Shown: in pieces, positions 17,167 to 26,039 of the stretch
Numbering within the stretch: position 1 is the stretch's first letter
Layout: each line of letters starts with the position of its first letter
Assembly (NCBI RefSeq): GCF_040907265.1
Contig: NZ_JBFOHP010000002.1
Span: 7,874,001-7,938,000 of the forward strand
Length of the DNA: 64,000 nucleotides
Direction: 5' to 3'
From: Streptomyces sclerotialus
GTDB taxonomy: Bacteria; Actinomycetota; Actinomycetes; Streptomycetales; Streptomycetaceae
Made by a program: the position numbers and the translations under genes
The notes under the pieces: generated by a model
What the model was told of the DNA's origin: nothing
What the model saw: only the letters and a program-made list of their open reading frames with translations
Database searches by the model: none

Positions 17167-17950
17167 CGCCGCCGTCCACGACCAGATCGGTGCCGCTGAT
17201 CCAGGAGGCCGCGTCCGAGGCGAGGAACACGCAGGCGTCGCCGATGTCCTCAGGACGGCCCAGCCGCGTGAGCGGTGCCGCGCGGGTCCACCGGTCGACG
17301 CCCTCGGGCCAGTCGGCGGCGAGACCCGGACGGTCGATCAGACCGGGCGAGACGGTGTTCACACGGATGCCGAGCGGACCGTACTCCAGCGCGGCCGAGC
17401 GGGCGAACATGATCAGGGCGGCCTTCGCCGCGCTGTAGTGCGCATGGCCCGGCGCGGGCCGGGACCCCTCGATCGAGGCGATGTGGACGACCGAGCCGCC
17501 CCGCGTCATCGCCGCCACCGCGGCCTGGGTGCAGCAGAACGCGCTTGTCATGTCGGCCTCGGAGACCCGCCGCCAGTCGGCCGCCGTCAGCTCCGCGAGT
17601 GGCTGCACCGGCTGGATCCCGGCGTTGTTGACCAGGACGTCCAGCCGCCCGCGCCAGGAGGCCGCCGCGCCGACCAGCCGGTGGCACTCCTCCTCCCGCG
17701 TCAGGTCGGCCGGTACGGCGAGGGCGCTGCCGCCCGCTCCGGTGATCTCCTCGACCAGCTCCTCGGCCTGCCGCGCGCTCCGGTGGAAGTGGGCCACCAC
17801 GGCCGCGCCGGCCCGCGCGAGCCGCCGGGCGATCCCGCCGCCGATCAGCCCGCCGGCCCCGGTGACCAGGGCGACCCGCCCGGCCAGACAGCCCGCCCCC
17901 GTCGCCTCCGTCTCTGCCTCTGCCTCTGCCTCAGGCATCGTCGGCCGCAT
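17144..17950 (-). CDS. SDR-family NAD(P)-dependent oxidoreductase
   Basis: 268 residues. Classical SDR: cofactor motif TGAGGLIGGGIA near residue 31, NNAGIQ, catalytic Ser region VVHIASIEG, YSAAKAA (Tyr/Lys) and the C-terminal DLVVDGGVSARPTW. The N-terminus has an unusual acidic repeat EAEAEAETEA before the fold. The ATG at 17950 lies inside the cupin gene; an internal ATG at 17938 is equally possible. Last in a leftward operon after sugar porter, fucosidase and cupin genes, so it probably oxidises a sugar or sugar acid. The 3' end overlaps the convergent LysR gene by 23 bases. Confidence 0.88.
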   Translation of the reverse strand: MRPTMPEAEAEAETEATGAGCLAGRVALVTGAGGLIGGGIARRLARAGAAVVAHFHRSARQAEELVEEITGAGGSALAVPADLTREEECHRLVGAAASWRGRLDVLVNNAGIQPVQPLAELTAADWRRVSEADMTSAFCCTQAAVAAMTRGGSVVHIASIEGSRPAPGHAHYSAAKAALIMFARSAALEYGPLGIRVNTVSPGLIDRPGLAADWPEGVDRWTRAAPLTRLGRPEDIGDACVFLASDAASWISGTDLVVDGGVSARPTW

Positions 17951-18461
17951 CCCGCGTGCCGTCCGGCATCCGCAGCGGGGCGCCGGGCCGGCACAGGGCC
18001 CGGATCCGGTCCGCCTGCCGGGGGTACTGCCTGGTGAGGACGTCCACGTCGCCGCCTTCGTAATCGCTGGGCAGGAAACCGGGCGCCATCGTCGTACCGC
18101 ACAGCGACCAGCGCCCGCCCGGGATCACCCGGGCGCCCATCCATGTACCCGCGGGCACCACGGTCTGCACCTCGCCGCCGTCCCCGCCGAGCCGCACCAC
18201 CTGATCGGCGCCGTCGGGGCCGAGGAGCAGCAGCTCGGCGGGGTCGCCCCGGTAGCAGTGCCAGACCTCGTCGAGGGGCAGCCGGTGCATCGCGGAGAAG
18301 CCGTCGTCCGCCGTGGTGAGCAGCACCATGATGGCCGTGCCGGCCGGACGCCCGGTGGCGTCCGGGGGCCCCGCCCACGTACGGCGGAACAGTCCGCCCT
18401 CGGTGGGCAGTGGCCGCAGACCGTACCGCTCGGCCAGCTCGGCAGGCGTCGTCCCGTCCAT
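17931..18461 (-). CDS. Cupin-domain protein (DUF985 family)
   Basis: 176 residues. A single compact cupin of the DUF985 type: AELAERYGLRPLPTEGGLFRRTW at the start, then DEVWHCYRGDPAEL, VPAGTWMGARV and GRWSLCGTTMAPGF. Members are small beta-barrel proteins with unclear function, sometimes called predicted sugar epimerase-like. The ATG at 18461 lies 36 bases after the GH29 stop, so it belongs to the same leftward transcript; its 3' end overlaps the SDR start. Role in sugar handling is inferred from position only. Confidence 0.82.
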   Translation of the reverse strand: MDGTTPAELAERYGLRPLPTEGGLFRRTWAGPPDATGRPAGTAIMVLLTTADDGFSAMHRLPLDEVWHCYRGDPAELLLLGPDGADQVVRLGGDGGEVQTVVPAGTWMGARVIPGGRWSLCGTTMAPGFLPSDYEGGDVDVLTRQYPRQADRIRALCRPGAPLRMPDGTRDAADDA

Positions 18462-18496
18462 CCCGGCCCTCCGTCTCGTCGTCGGCCGACGGGCCG

Positions 18497-20239
18497 TCAG
18501 TCCGTCCCGCCGCTCCGGTAGAGGCCCAGGAACGCCAGCCGTGGCGTGGCCCGCGCCGCCGTGATGCGTACCCGTATGCGCCGGGCCGTCACCGGCGAGG
18601 ACAGGACAAGAATGCGGCTGTACCCGATCGTGGTGGCAGCCGCCGCCTCCCGCCAGCCCGTGCCGCCCCACACGTCGACGGCGCACTCCTCGACGCGCTG
18701 CCCCCGGGTGATGTCCTCGCCCAGCCGGACGCGGTCGAACGCGGCGGCCTGCGGCAGCGTCAGTTCCAGCGAGCCGGTGACCGCGCCGCCGGCCGGCGAC
18801 CAGCCCGAGGTGAGGCCGGGGTCGGTGAGCGCGGCGGCGGTCCGGCCGCGCGCCCCGGCGAGCAGGTTGGTGCCGTACGTACGGTCCAGCGCGCGGCGGA
18901 AGGACGTCAGCGCGGTGACGTCGGCGGCGTCCACCCGGCCGTCCTTGGCGGGCGGCACGTTGAGCAGCAGGACGGCGTTGCGTCCGACGGACTTCTCGTA
19001 CAGCGAGACCAGCTGGCTCGCGGTCTTGGGGCGCTGCTCGGGGTGGTGGTACCAGCCGGGACGGAGCGAGACGTCCGCCTCGCCGGGGGACCACCGCAGC
19101 GACGTCACGTCCGGATTGCCGGTGAGCCGTTCGCGGGAGCCGAGGTCGTCGCCGGACTCACCGCCGGGTATCTGCATGCGGATGCCGTCGCCGGTGACGG
19201 GCAGTACGCTCCACTCCGACTCGCGGGCGACGCCCTGCTCGTTGCCGATCCAGCGGATGCCGCACGGTGCCTTGAAGACCACGGTCTCCGGGGAGAGCTT
19301 CCCGATGATCTCGTAGAAGGTGGCGAAGTCGTACTCCTGGCTGATACCGGCGTCGGCCCACGGGTTGGCACCGTCCAGCCAGAGTTCGTCGATCGGGCCG
19401 TACTGGGTGAAGAGTTCGTAGACCTGGTTGAGGTAGTACGCGGCGTAGTCGTCGACCGTGACGTCGAACGTCGGCAGCTCGCCCCTGGCGACGGCCCGGG
19501 CACGGTCGTCGCCGTCGACGAGGGTGGGGAGGGTGCGTGGGGTGCGGGCGCTGCCGTTGCCGTACCGGCCGTGCCCGCTCGGGCTGCGGTCGCCGTCCTC
19601 CAGGGTGGCCTGCTCCTCGATGCTGAGCGGCTCGCCGGCCTGCTGTTTGGCGCGGATCTTCGTCACCCAGCCGGCGTGCCAGGCGTGCGGCAGCTCGGCG
19701 CCGTCGGCGGGGGAGAGGTAGACGCCGACCTTCAGCCCGGCGGCGCGTGCCTCGCGGACGTACGCGCCGAGGATGTCGCCCCGCCAGGGGCTCGCCGCGA
19801 CGGAGTGCCGGGTGTAGCGCGTCGGGTAGAGGACGAAGCCGTCGTGGTGCTTGGCGGTGAGCATCACGAGCTGCGCCCCCGCCGCGCGGTACGCGCGCAT
19901 CCACTGCGCCACGTCCACCCGCTCCGGTGCGAACCACGCCGGGTCCTCGCACCCCGAACCCCACTCGCGGTCCGTGAAGGTGTTCATGCCGTAGTGCGTG
20001 AAGACGGTCAGCTCGTGGCGCTGCCAGGCGAGCTGGTGGGGTGTGGGGACGACGTGTGCTGCCTTGGCGAGGATCTGTTCGGCGCTGTCACCGGGCGAGA
20101 CGGGAATGACCGGCGCGGGCGTGCTGCCGCCGGCCGCGGCGGTGCCCGTGGTGCCGGCCGCCACCGCGGCCCGGGAGAGGAACGCGGAGGCGGGCAGCGC
20201 GGCGCCCATGGCGAGGATCGTTCTCCGGGACGGGCTCAT
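18497..20239 (-). CDS. Exported GH29 alpha-L-fucosidase with C-terminal discoidin-like domain
   Basis: 580 residues. A twin-arginine-type leader (SPSRRTILAMGAALPASAF) indicates export of a folded enzyme. The catalytic barrel shows the GH29 hallmarks: HFGMNTF-like FTHYGMNTFTDREW, AKHHDGFVLYPT and the nucleophile Asp in IDELWLDGAN. The last ~130 residues (LTDPGLTSGWSPAGG onward) resemble an F5/8-type carbohydrate-binding fold. The enzyme should remove alpha-linked L-fucose from glycans outside the cell. The sugar porter gene directly upstream (46-base gap) and the predicted fucose-oxidising genes on the other strand fit L-fucose use. GGAGG precedes the ATG at 20239. Confidence 0.88.
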   Translation of the reverse strand: MSPSRRTILAMGAALPASAFLSRAAVAAGTTGTAAAGGSTPAPVIPVSPGDSAEQILAKAAHVVPTPHQLAWQRHELTVFTHYGMNTFTDREWGSGCEDPAWFAPERVDVAQWMRAYRAAGAQLVMLTAKHHDGFVLYPTRYTRHSVAASPWRGDILGAYVREARAAGLKVGVYLSPADGAELPHAWHAGWVTKIRAKQQAGEPLSIEEQATLEDGDRSPSGHGRYGNGSARTPRTLPTLVDGDDRARAVARGELPTFDVTVDDYAAYYLNQVYELFTQYGPIDELWLDGANPWADAGISQEYDFATFYEIIGKLSPETVVFKAPCGIRWIGNEQGVARESEWSVLPVTGDGIRMQIPGGESGDDLGSRERLTGNPDVTSLRWSPGEADVSLRPGWYHHPEQRPKTASQLVSLYEKSVGRNAVLLLNVPPAKDGRVDAADVTALTSFRRALDRTYGTNLLAGARGRTAAALTDPGLTSGWSPAGGAVTGSLELTLPQAAAFDRVRLGEDITRGQRVEECAVDVWGGTGWREAAAATTIGYSRILVLSSPVTARRIRVRITAARATPRLAFLGLYRSGGTD

Positions 20240-20285
20240 CGTGGTCCTCCGTGGGGGGTGTGGTGGACGGACGTGCGCGAGCGGT

Positions 20286-21650
20286 TCAGGCCGGGCGGCG
20301 CTGCCAGTACTGCTCGATCTCCTCCAGGGAACGCCCCGCGGTCTCGGGGACGCGCCGGGCGACGTACCACGTGGCGAGCGCGGACAGCACGGCGAAGATG
20401 CCGAAGACGGTGCTGCCGATGGCCTTCAGCACGTCGGGGAAGGTCAGCGCGAAGGCGAAGTTGAGCAGGTACTGGGTGAAGGTGATCACACCCATGCCGA
20501 GCGCGCGGGCGCGCAGCGGCAGCACCTCGGGGCAGTACAGCCAGAACACCGGCCCGAGCCCGGACCCGAACGCGAAGGTGTAGACGAAGACGCAGACGAC
20601 GGCGAGGACGGACACGTCGGGGAAGAGGGCGAGCGCCACCATGGGAGGCACCTGCGCCGCCAGTGAGACGGTCAGCAGCTTCACCCTGCCCAGGCGTTCG
20701 ATGAAGGGCAGCGACGCCGCGGTGGAGAGGACCAGCGCGGCGCCGACGCCGTAGTTGGCGATCGTCCCCGCCTGGGCGCCGTTGCCGTCGGTGAGGTGGG
20801 AGAAGATGACGGGCGCGTAGTAGACGACCGCGTTGATGCCGGTGAAGACCTGGAAGAAGGTCAGGATCAGGGTGATGCGCAGCGCGGGGCGGTAGGTACC
20901 GGCCAGTTCCCGGAGCCCGGCGTGCTGCTGAGCCAGGCTCTCGCGGATCTCGGTGACCTCGGCCTCCGCGCTCTCCGGCGTCGCGCGCAGCCGCCGCAGC
21001 ACGCCGCGGGCCTCCGCCTCCCGCCCGTGCGTCATCAGCCAGCGCGGGCCGGCCGGGCTGAGGACCATCCCGACGAGGAAGACCACGGCGGGCACCGCGC
21101 CCAGGCCGAGCATCCACTCCCACGCGGCGGCCGCCGACAGGGCGTCACCGACCGCGTAGGCGAGGAGGATGCCGACGTTGACGGCGAGCTGGTAGAGCGC
21201 GGTGATCCGGCCGCGCAGGTGCTTGGGCGCCAGTTCGCTGAGGTAGATCAGGCCGAACATGTTGGCCAGGCCGACGGCGAAGCCGAGCACGAACCGCGCG
21301 GCCATCAGCGTCCCGGCGTCGGGCGCCAGGCCGCAGGCGACCGAGCCGGCGACGAAGATGACGCCCGCCAGGACCAGCAGATGGCGGCGGTCGAAGCGGC
21401 GGGCCGCGAGCGAGCCGCCGACGATGGCGGGCAGCGCGCCGAGCAACAGGAGGCTGGTGACCAGGCCCTGGCCGGTGGCGTCCAGGCCGAAGCGGTCGGT
21501 CAGCGGCTGCAGCGCCCCGGACATGGCCCCGGAGTCGTAGCCGTACAGGAGGCCGGAGAGGCCGCCGAGCACGGCGATCCGGTGCACCCGCCGGGGCACC
21601 TTCTCGCCGCCCTGCGGGGCGGCTCCGGTGGGGGACTGGACCTGTGCCAC
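20286..21650 (-). CDS. MFS sugar porter, candidate L-fucose uptake
   Basis: 454 residues with twelve predicted hydrophobic segments. Sugar-porter signatures are present: [15 protein letters not shown] in helix 1, [27 protein letters not shown], and [12 protein letters not shown] at the C-terminus. It likely imports a monosaccharide by proton symport. The start is GTG at 21650 with GGAGG a few bases upstream. It heads the leftward operon (porter, fucosidase, cupin, SDR) and is divergent from the amidohydrolase operon. L-fucose as substrate is inference from neighbours. Confidence 0.88.
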   Translation of the reverse strand: MAQVQSPTGAAPQGGEKVPRRVHRIAVLGGLSGLLYGYDSGAMSGALQPLTDRFGLDATGQGLVTSLLLLGALPAIVGGSLAARRFDRRHLLVLAGVIFVAGSVACGLAPDAGTLMAARFVLGFAVGLANMFGLIYLSELAPKHLRGRITALYQLAVNVGILLAYAVGDALSAAAAWEWMLGLGAVPAVVFLVGMVLSPAGPRWLMTHGREAEARGVLRRLRATPESAEAEVTEIRESLAQQHAGLRELAGTYRPALRITLILTFFQVFTGINAVVYYAPVIFSHLTDGNGAQAGTIANYGVGAALVLSTAASLPFIERLGRVKLLTVSLAAQVPPMVALALFPDVSVLAVVCVFVYTFAFGSGLGPVFWLYCPEVLPLRARALGMGVITFTQYLLNFAFALTFPDVLKAIGSTVFGIFAVLSALATWYVARRVPETAGRSLEEIEQYWQRRPA

Positions 21651-21740
21651 GGGTGACCTCCGAGAGTGGCGGCCGACGGGAAGGACACGGACGGGCCGGG
21701 TCCGAGGGCGACAATGGTGTGCACCCCATCCATCGTCAAG

Positions 21741-21751
21741 AGGTCCGACCT
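21741..21751. promoter_or_regulatory. GntR-type operator candidate in the divergent fucose promoter
   Basis: AGGTCCGACCT is a perfect 11-base palindrome with a single central base, close to the FadR-subfamily GntR pattern (GTxxxAC core). It lies between the divergent sugar porter and amidohydrolase starts. No GntR gene is in the window. Confidence 0.4.
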
Positions 21752-21854
21752 ATTGTCATCCGGGCTCCCCGGAGGTATCCGGTATCCCCGTACCGCAGGA
21801 CGAGTTCACCGGCCGCACGAGGCACGTGGCACCGGCCCGTTCCGGGAGGAAGCA

Positions 21855-22679
21855 GTGATCGACGCGCACCACCACCTCTGGGATCCGGCCGTACGTGCCT
21901 ATCCCTGGCTGGACCCGACAGCCCACGCGCCGATCCACCGCCCCTACGCCCTGGACGACCTCCGGAAGGAGACGACGGCGCACGGCGTGACCGCCACCGT
22001 CCTCGTGCAGACCGTGGCCACCGCCGAGGAGACCGCCGCCTTCCTCGCCACGGCACGCGCGTCGGACGGCCTGATCGCGGGCGTCGTCGGCTGGGCCGAC
22101 CTCACCGCACCCGAACTCCCGCTGCCCGAGGACCCGTTGCTGGTCGGCGTGCGGCACCAGGCCGAGGACGAGCCCGACCCGCGCTGGCTGGTACGCGCCG
22201 ACGTCCGGCGCTCGCTCGCCGCCCTCGGCGCCCGCGGCCTGGCCTACGACGTCCTGGTACGGGCGCCGCAGCGGCAGGCCGCGCTGGAGTGCGTGCGCGG
22301 GCTGGACGAGGTGCGGTTCGTGCTCGACCACGCCGGGAAGCCGGGCATCGCGGCGGGGGAGTGGGACCCCTGGGCCGCCTGGATCACCGAGGCCGCGGCC
22401 TGCCCGAACACCGTGTGCAAGCTGTCCGGACTGGTCACCGAGGCGCCGTGGCACACCTGGACGGCGGAGCAGCTGCGGCCGTACGCCGACCACGTACTCG
22501 CGGCCTTCGGCGCCGACCGGGTGCTGTTCGGCTCGGACTGGCCGGTGTGCGAACTCGCCGGCGGCTACGCCGCGGTCCGCGCCCTCACCGACGAGCTCCT
22601 CGCCGGCTGCACCACCACCGAACGCGAGGCCGTACTCGGCGGCACCGCCCGGCGCGTGTACGGCCTGCACCCCGGATGA
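21855..22679 (+). CDS. Amidohydrolase family protein, probable L-fucono-1,5-lactonase type
   Basis: 274 residues. Metal-dependent TIM-barrel hydrolase of the amidohydrolase-2/COG3618 group: IDAHHHLWDP at the N-terminus (HxH), DHAGKP in the middle and FGSDWPVCELAGGY with the catalytic Asp. This group includes lactonases for L-fuconolactone and related sugar lactones. The GTG at 21855 follows GGGAGGA at 21844-21850. Genes for an SDR and an aldo/keto reductase follow on the same strand. With those it would hydrolyse the lactone formed by sugar oxidation; the exact sugar is inferred. Confidence 0.82.
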   Translation: MIDAHHHLWDPAVRAYPWLDPTAHAPIHRPYALDDLRKETTAHGVTATVLVQTVATAEETAAFLATARASDGLIAGVVGWADLTAPELPLPEDPLLVGVRHQAEDEPDPRWLVRADVRRSLAALGARGLAYDVLVRAPQRQAALECVRGLDEVRFVLDHAGKPGIAAGEWDPWAAWITEAAACPNTVCKLSGLVTEAPWHTWTAEQLRPYADHVLAAFGADRVLFGSDWPVCELAGGYAAVRALTDELLAGCTTTEREAVLGGTARRVYGLHPG

Positions 22680-22730
22680 CCTCTTGTGTGGCGGCTCGGC
22701 GGGGCCGTATGTTCACGTCGCCGGACCTAG

Positions 22731-22741
22731 ACATCCGATGT
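22731..22741. promoter_or_regulatory. Second GntR-type operator candidate upstream of the SDR/AKR pair
   Basis: ACATCCGATGT is a perfect 11-base palindrome 58 bases before the SDR start, in the 119-base gap after the amidohydrolase gene. Its geometry equals the dyad at 21741 but the sequence differs, so one regulator for both is unproven. Confidence 0.4.
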
Positions 22742-22798
22742 ATCCCGACCGCGCGGCACGCACCACAGCACACCCGACGACCCCAAGGAGCAGCAGGC

Positions 22799-23557
22799 AT
22801 GAACGACATGAGCGGCCTCTCGGCACTGGTCACCGGCGGTGCCTCGGGCATCGGCCTGGCCACCGCCCAGCTGCTCGCCGCGCGCGGCGCCCGCGTGGCC
22901 GTACTGGACCTCACCCCCGACAAGATCGGGGAACCGCTGACCGGCCATCGCGCCGACGTCAGCGACGACGACTCGGTACGCGAGGCCGTCCGGGCGGCGG
23001 CGAGCGACCTGGGCGGCCTCGACATCCTGGTCAACAACGCCGGCATCGGCGCCGCCGGCACGGTCGAGGACCACACCGACGCCGAGTGGCACCGCGTCCT
23101 GGACGTCAACGTGCTCGGGATCGTCCGCACCAGCCGTGCGGCCCTCCCGTACCTCCGGGAGTCGGCGCACGCCGCGATCGTCAACACCTGCTCCATCGCC
23201 GCCACCGCGGGCCTGCCGCAGCGTGCCCTGTACTCGGCCTCCAAGGGCGCCGTGCTCTCACTCACCCTCGCCATGGCCGCCGACCACGTCCGCGAGGGCA
23301 TCCGCGTCAACTGCGTCAACCCCGGCACCGCCGACACCCCGTGGGTCGGGCGGCTGCTGGACGCGGCCGACGACCCGGAGGCCGAACGCGCCGCGCTCAA
23401 CGCCCGCCAGCCCATGGGCCGCCTGGTCACCGCCGAGGAAGTCGCCGCCGCCATCGCCTACCTGGCGTCACCCGCCGCCGCATCCGTCACCGGTACAGCG
23501 CTCGCCGTCGACGGCGGCATGGCGGGCCTGCGGCTGCGCCCGGAAGCACAGCGGTGA
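22799..23557 (+). CDS. SDR-family oxidoreductase, candidate 2-keto-3-deoxy-L-fuconate dehydrogenase type
   Basis: 252 residues. Classical SDR with TGGASGIGLATA, NNAGIGAAG, catalytic NTCSIAATAGLPQRALYSASKGAV (Ser, Tyr, Lys) and the terminal TALAVDGGMAGL. The ATG follows AAGGAG at a good spacing. The stop overlaps the next GTG (GTGA), so expression with the aldo/keto reductase is coupled. In bacterial L-fucose oxidation an SDR of this size acts on 2-keto-3-deoxy-L-fuconate; that role here is inferred from the cluster. Confidence 0.88.
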   Translation: MNDMSGLSALVTGGASGIGLATAQLLAARGARVAVLDLTPDKIGEPLTGHRADVSDDDSVREAVRAAASDLGGLDILVNNAGIGAAGTVEDHTDAEWHRVLDVNVLGIVRTSRAALPYLRESAHAAIVNTCSIAATAGLPQRALYSASKGAVLSLTLAMAADHVREGIRVNCVNPGTADTPWVGRLLDAADDPEAERAALNARQPMGRLVTAEEVAAAIAYLASPAAASVTGTALAVDGGMAGLRLRPEAQR

Positions 23558-24561
23558 CCGGCCGACCGGGGGAGGTGCCACCGGAACACCGCCGCCCCCT
23601 CGGCCGCAGCGGCGTCCCCGTCACCGCGCTGTCCTTCGGCGCGGCGCCCCTCGGCAACCTCTACACCGCCGTCGGTCCCGACCAGGCCGCCGCCACCGTG
23701 GACGCCGCCTGGGAGGCCGGCATCCGCGCCTTCGACACCGCCCCGCACTACGGACTCGGCCTCTCCGAGCGACGGCTCGGTGCCGCGCTGCGCGGCCGGC
23801 CGCGCGCGGAGTACGTGCTCTCCACCAAGGTCGGCAGGCTGCTGCGCCCCGGCAGCGCGGACGGTGACGACCTCGGCAACGGGTTCGCCGTGCCCGCCAC
23901 GCACCACCGCGTCTGGGACTTCAGTGCGGACGGCGTCCGGCGCAGCATCGAGGAGAGTCTGTGCCGGCTCGGCCTGGACCGGATCGACATCGCCTATCTG
24001 CACGACCCCGACGAGCACGCGGAGCAGGCGTTCGGGGAAGGCTACCCGGCGCTGGAACGGCTCCGCGCCGAGGGCGTCGTGGGGGCGATCGGCGCGGGCA
24101 TGAACCAGACCGCCATGCTCACCCGCTTCCTCCGCGACACCGACGTCGACGCGGTACTGCTCGCGGGCCGCTACACCCTGCTCGACCACTCGGGCCTGGA
24201 CGCGGTGCTCCCGGAAGCGGCGGCACGCGGCCGGAGCGTCGTCATCGGCGGCGTCTTCAACTCGGGCCTGCTCGCCGACCCGCGCCCCGGCGCGACCTAC
24301 GACTACGCGCCCGCGGCCCGCCCCGTACTGGACCGCGCCCTGTGCCTGAAGGCCGTCACCGAACGGCACGGCGTACCGCTGCGGGCCGCGGCCCTGCGCT
24401 TCCCCTTCGGCCACCCGGCCGTCGCGAGCGTCCTCGTCGGCGCCCGCTCTCCGGCCGAGGCCGCCGACGCCGCTGACCTGCTGCGCCGCCCGGTACCGTC
24501 CGCCTTGTGGGCGGAACTACGGGCCGCGGGCCTGCTGCCGGAACACGTACCGGTGCCCTGA
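23554..24561 (+). CDS. Aldo/keto reductase, L-fucose/D-threo-aldose 1-dehydrogenase type
   Basis: 335 residues. AKR barrel with the expected tetrad: Asp and Tyr in FDTAPHYGLGLSERRLG, Lys in LSTKVGRLL and His in AYLHDPDEH. It resembles D-threo-aldose 1-dehydrogenases and pyridoxal 4-dehydrogenase, which oxidise aldoses such as L-fucose to the lactone; RLGLDRIDI and ALRFPFGHPAV fit this subgroup. It is translationally coupled to the SDR. Combined with the lactonase-type gene this gives steps 1-2 and a later dehydrogenation of L-fucose catabolism; the dehydratase is absent from the window. Confidence 0.82.
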   Translation: MTGRPGEVPPEHRRPLGRSGVPVTALSFGAAPLGNLYTAVGPDQAAATVDAAWEAGIRAFDTAPHYGLGLSERRLGAALRGRPRAEYVLSTKVGRLLRPGSADGDDLGNGFAVPATHHRVWDFSADGVRRSIEESLCRLGLDRIDIAYLHDPDEHAEQAFGEGYPALERLRAEGVVGAIGAGMNQTAMLTRFLRDTDVDAVLLAGRYTLLDHSGLDAVLPEAAARGRSVVIGGVFNSGLLADPRPGATYDYAPAARPVLDRALCLKAVTERHGVPLRAAALRFPFGHPAVASVLVGARSPAEAADAADLLRRPVPSALWAELRAAGLLPEHVPVP

Positions 24562-24579
24562 CGGCGCGGGGCACGCGGC

Positions 24580-25185
24580 TCAGCCGCCCGACCGGCGCTC
24601 CACCGCCGTCAGCGCCGCCGCCAGCGGCCCCGGGACCAGGAAGAGGAGCGGCGGCAGCACCCAGGCACAGACGGCGGCCGTCGCCAGCGCGAGCAGGACC
24701 AGGGCGGAACCGGGCAGGTCGCGCACGGTGCGCAGGGCGGCGGCCCGTAGCGCCGCGCGCCAGTCGGCGGCCGCCTCCTCCCGCGCGCTGGCGCGCAGCC
24801 CGGCCACCGCCAGTGCCGTGCCCACGGCCGCCAGGAACAGCGCGAACGGTACGGCCCCCGGCAGCCCCGCGGCGGCCAGCGCCGCGTCCGCCGCGAACAG
24901 CGCGCCGAAGGCGAGGAGCAGCCCGCCGGCGGTCAGGTCGGCGCGCCACCGCCGGGCGCGCAGGGCGCGGACGTAGCGCCCCGCCGTGCACGGTTCGGCG
25001 TACCGCTGGCGCCGCCGCAGCAGCGTGCAGGCCGTGGCCAGCGCGGCCGGTACGGTCACCAGTGGCAGACAGGCCACCGCCGTGCAGAGCCCGAGCGCGA
25101 GGACGTCGGCGAACAGCTCGAAGCGCGGGCCGAACAGCTCGCCGGGCTCCCGCCGCCCGGACACCGTGTCCGTCGGGACGCTCAT
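24580..25185 (-). CDS. YesL-like (DUF624) integral membrane protein
   Basis: 201 residues with about four to five hydrophobic segments (LGLCTAVACLPLVTVPAALAT; two in the middle; VLLALATAAVCAWVLPPLLFLV). GEL-FGPRFELFADVLALG near the N-terminus and the Trp/Arg-rich YVRALRARRWRADL segment fit the YesL/DUF624 proteins that travel with carbohydrate ABC transporters in Gram-positives. The ATG overlaps the stop of the upstream permease (ATGA). It is last in the sugar operon. No enzymatic role known to me. Confidence 0.75.
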   Translation of the reverse strand: MSVPTDTVSGRREPGELFGPRFELFADVLALGLCTAVACLPLVTVPAALATACTLLRRRQRYAEPCTAGRYVRALRARRWRADLTAGGLLLAFGALFAADAALAAAGLPGAVPFALFLAAVGTALAVAGLRASAREEAAADWRAALRAAALRTVRDLPGSALVLLALATAAVCAWVLPPLLFLVPGPLAAALTAVERRSGG

Positions 25186-26039
25186 CCCTTGACCCCCGAG
25201 TTGGCCATGCCTTCCACCAGGAACCGCTGGAAGGCGAGGAAGAACAGCACGATCGGGAGCAGCGCGAAGACCGACATCGCGAACATCGGGCCGTAAGCGG
25301 ACTGGCTGGAGGTGTCCACGAAGGTGCGCAGCGCGAGCGTGAGCGTGTACTTGCCCGGCTCGAAGAGGTAGATGAGCTGGGTGAAGAAGTCGTTCCAGGC
25401 CCAGATGAAGGTGAAGATCGCGGTGGTGATCAGCGCGGGCCGGGTGAGCGGCAGCACCACCCGGGCGAACGTACGGAACGGACCGCAGCCGTCGATCTTC
25501 GCCGCCTCCTCCAGCTCGCGCGGCAGCCCCCGCATGAACTGCACGATGAGGAAGACGAAGAACGCGTCCGTGGCCAGGAACTTCGGCAGCACCATCGGCC
25601 AGAAGGTGTTCACCATGCCGAGCTGGTTGAAGACGATGTACTGCGGGATGAGCACCGCGTGGTGCGGCAGCATGATCGTGGCGATCATGAAGGCGAACAG
25701 CGGCCCGCGCATCCGGAACCGCAGCCGCGCGAAGGCGTACGCGGCGAGCGAGCAGCTGAGGACGTTGCCCAGCACGGCACCGATCGAGATGGTCAGCGAG
25801 TTGCCGAAGAGCTTCAGCAGGCTCACGCCCTGGATGCCGGCCGCGGCCGTCGTGTAGTTCTCGGTGGCCAGCCGGGACGGCAGCAGCGCGAGGCTGGCGA
25901 GCACCTCGTCGGCCGGTTTGAAGGACGTCGCGACCAGCCAGCCCAGCGGGTAGAGCATCACGAGCAGGACGAGGAGACAGGCGATGTGGAGCGCGATGCG
26001 CGGCCGGTTGGCGCGCACAACGGCAGGCGCGAAGGTCAT
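25182..26039 (-). CDS. Carbohydrate ABC transporter permease (MalG type)
   Basis: 285 residues, six hydrophobic segments, with the permease EAA loop ELEEAAKIDGCGPFRTFARVVLPL that contacts the ATPase. The C-terminal VEGMANSGVKG is typical of MalG-like permeases. The ATG at 26039 overlaps the stop of the MalF-type gene by the ATGA arrangement. No ATPase gene is in the operon, so a shared MsiK-type ATPase encoded elsewhere is likely, as usual in Streptomyces. Confidence 0.92.
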   Translation of the reverse strand: MTFAPAVVRANRPRIALHIACLLVLLVMLYPLGWLVATSFKPADEVLASLALLPSRLATENYTTAAAGIQGVSLLKLFGNSLTISIGAVLGNVLSCSLAAYAFARLRFRMRGPLFAFMIATIMLPHHAVLIPQYIVFNQLGMVNTFWPMVLPKFLATDAFFVFLIVQFMRGLPRELEEAAKIDGCGPFRTFARVVLPLTRPALITTAIFTFIWAWNDFFTQLIYLFEPGKYTLTLALRTFVDTSSQSAYGPMFAMSVFALLPIVLFFLAFQRFLVEGMANSGVKG

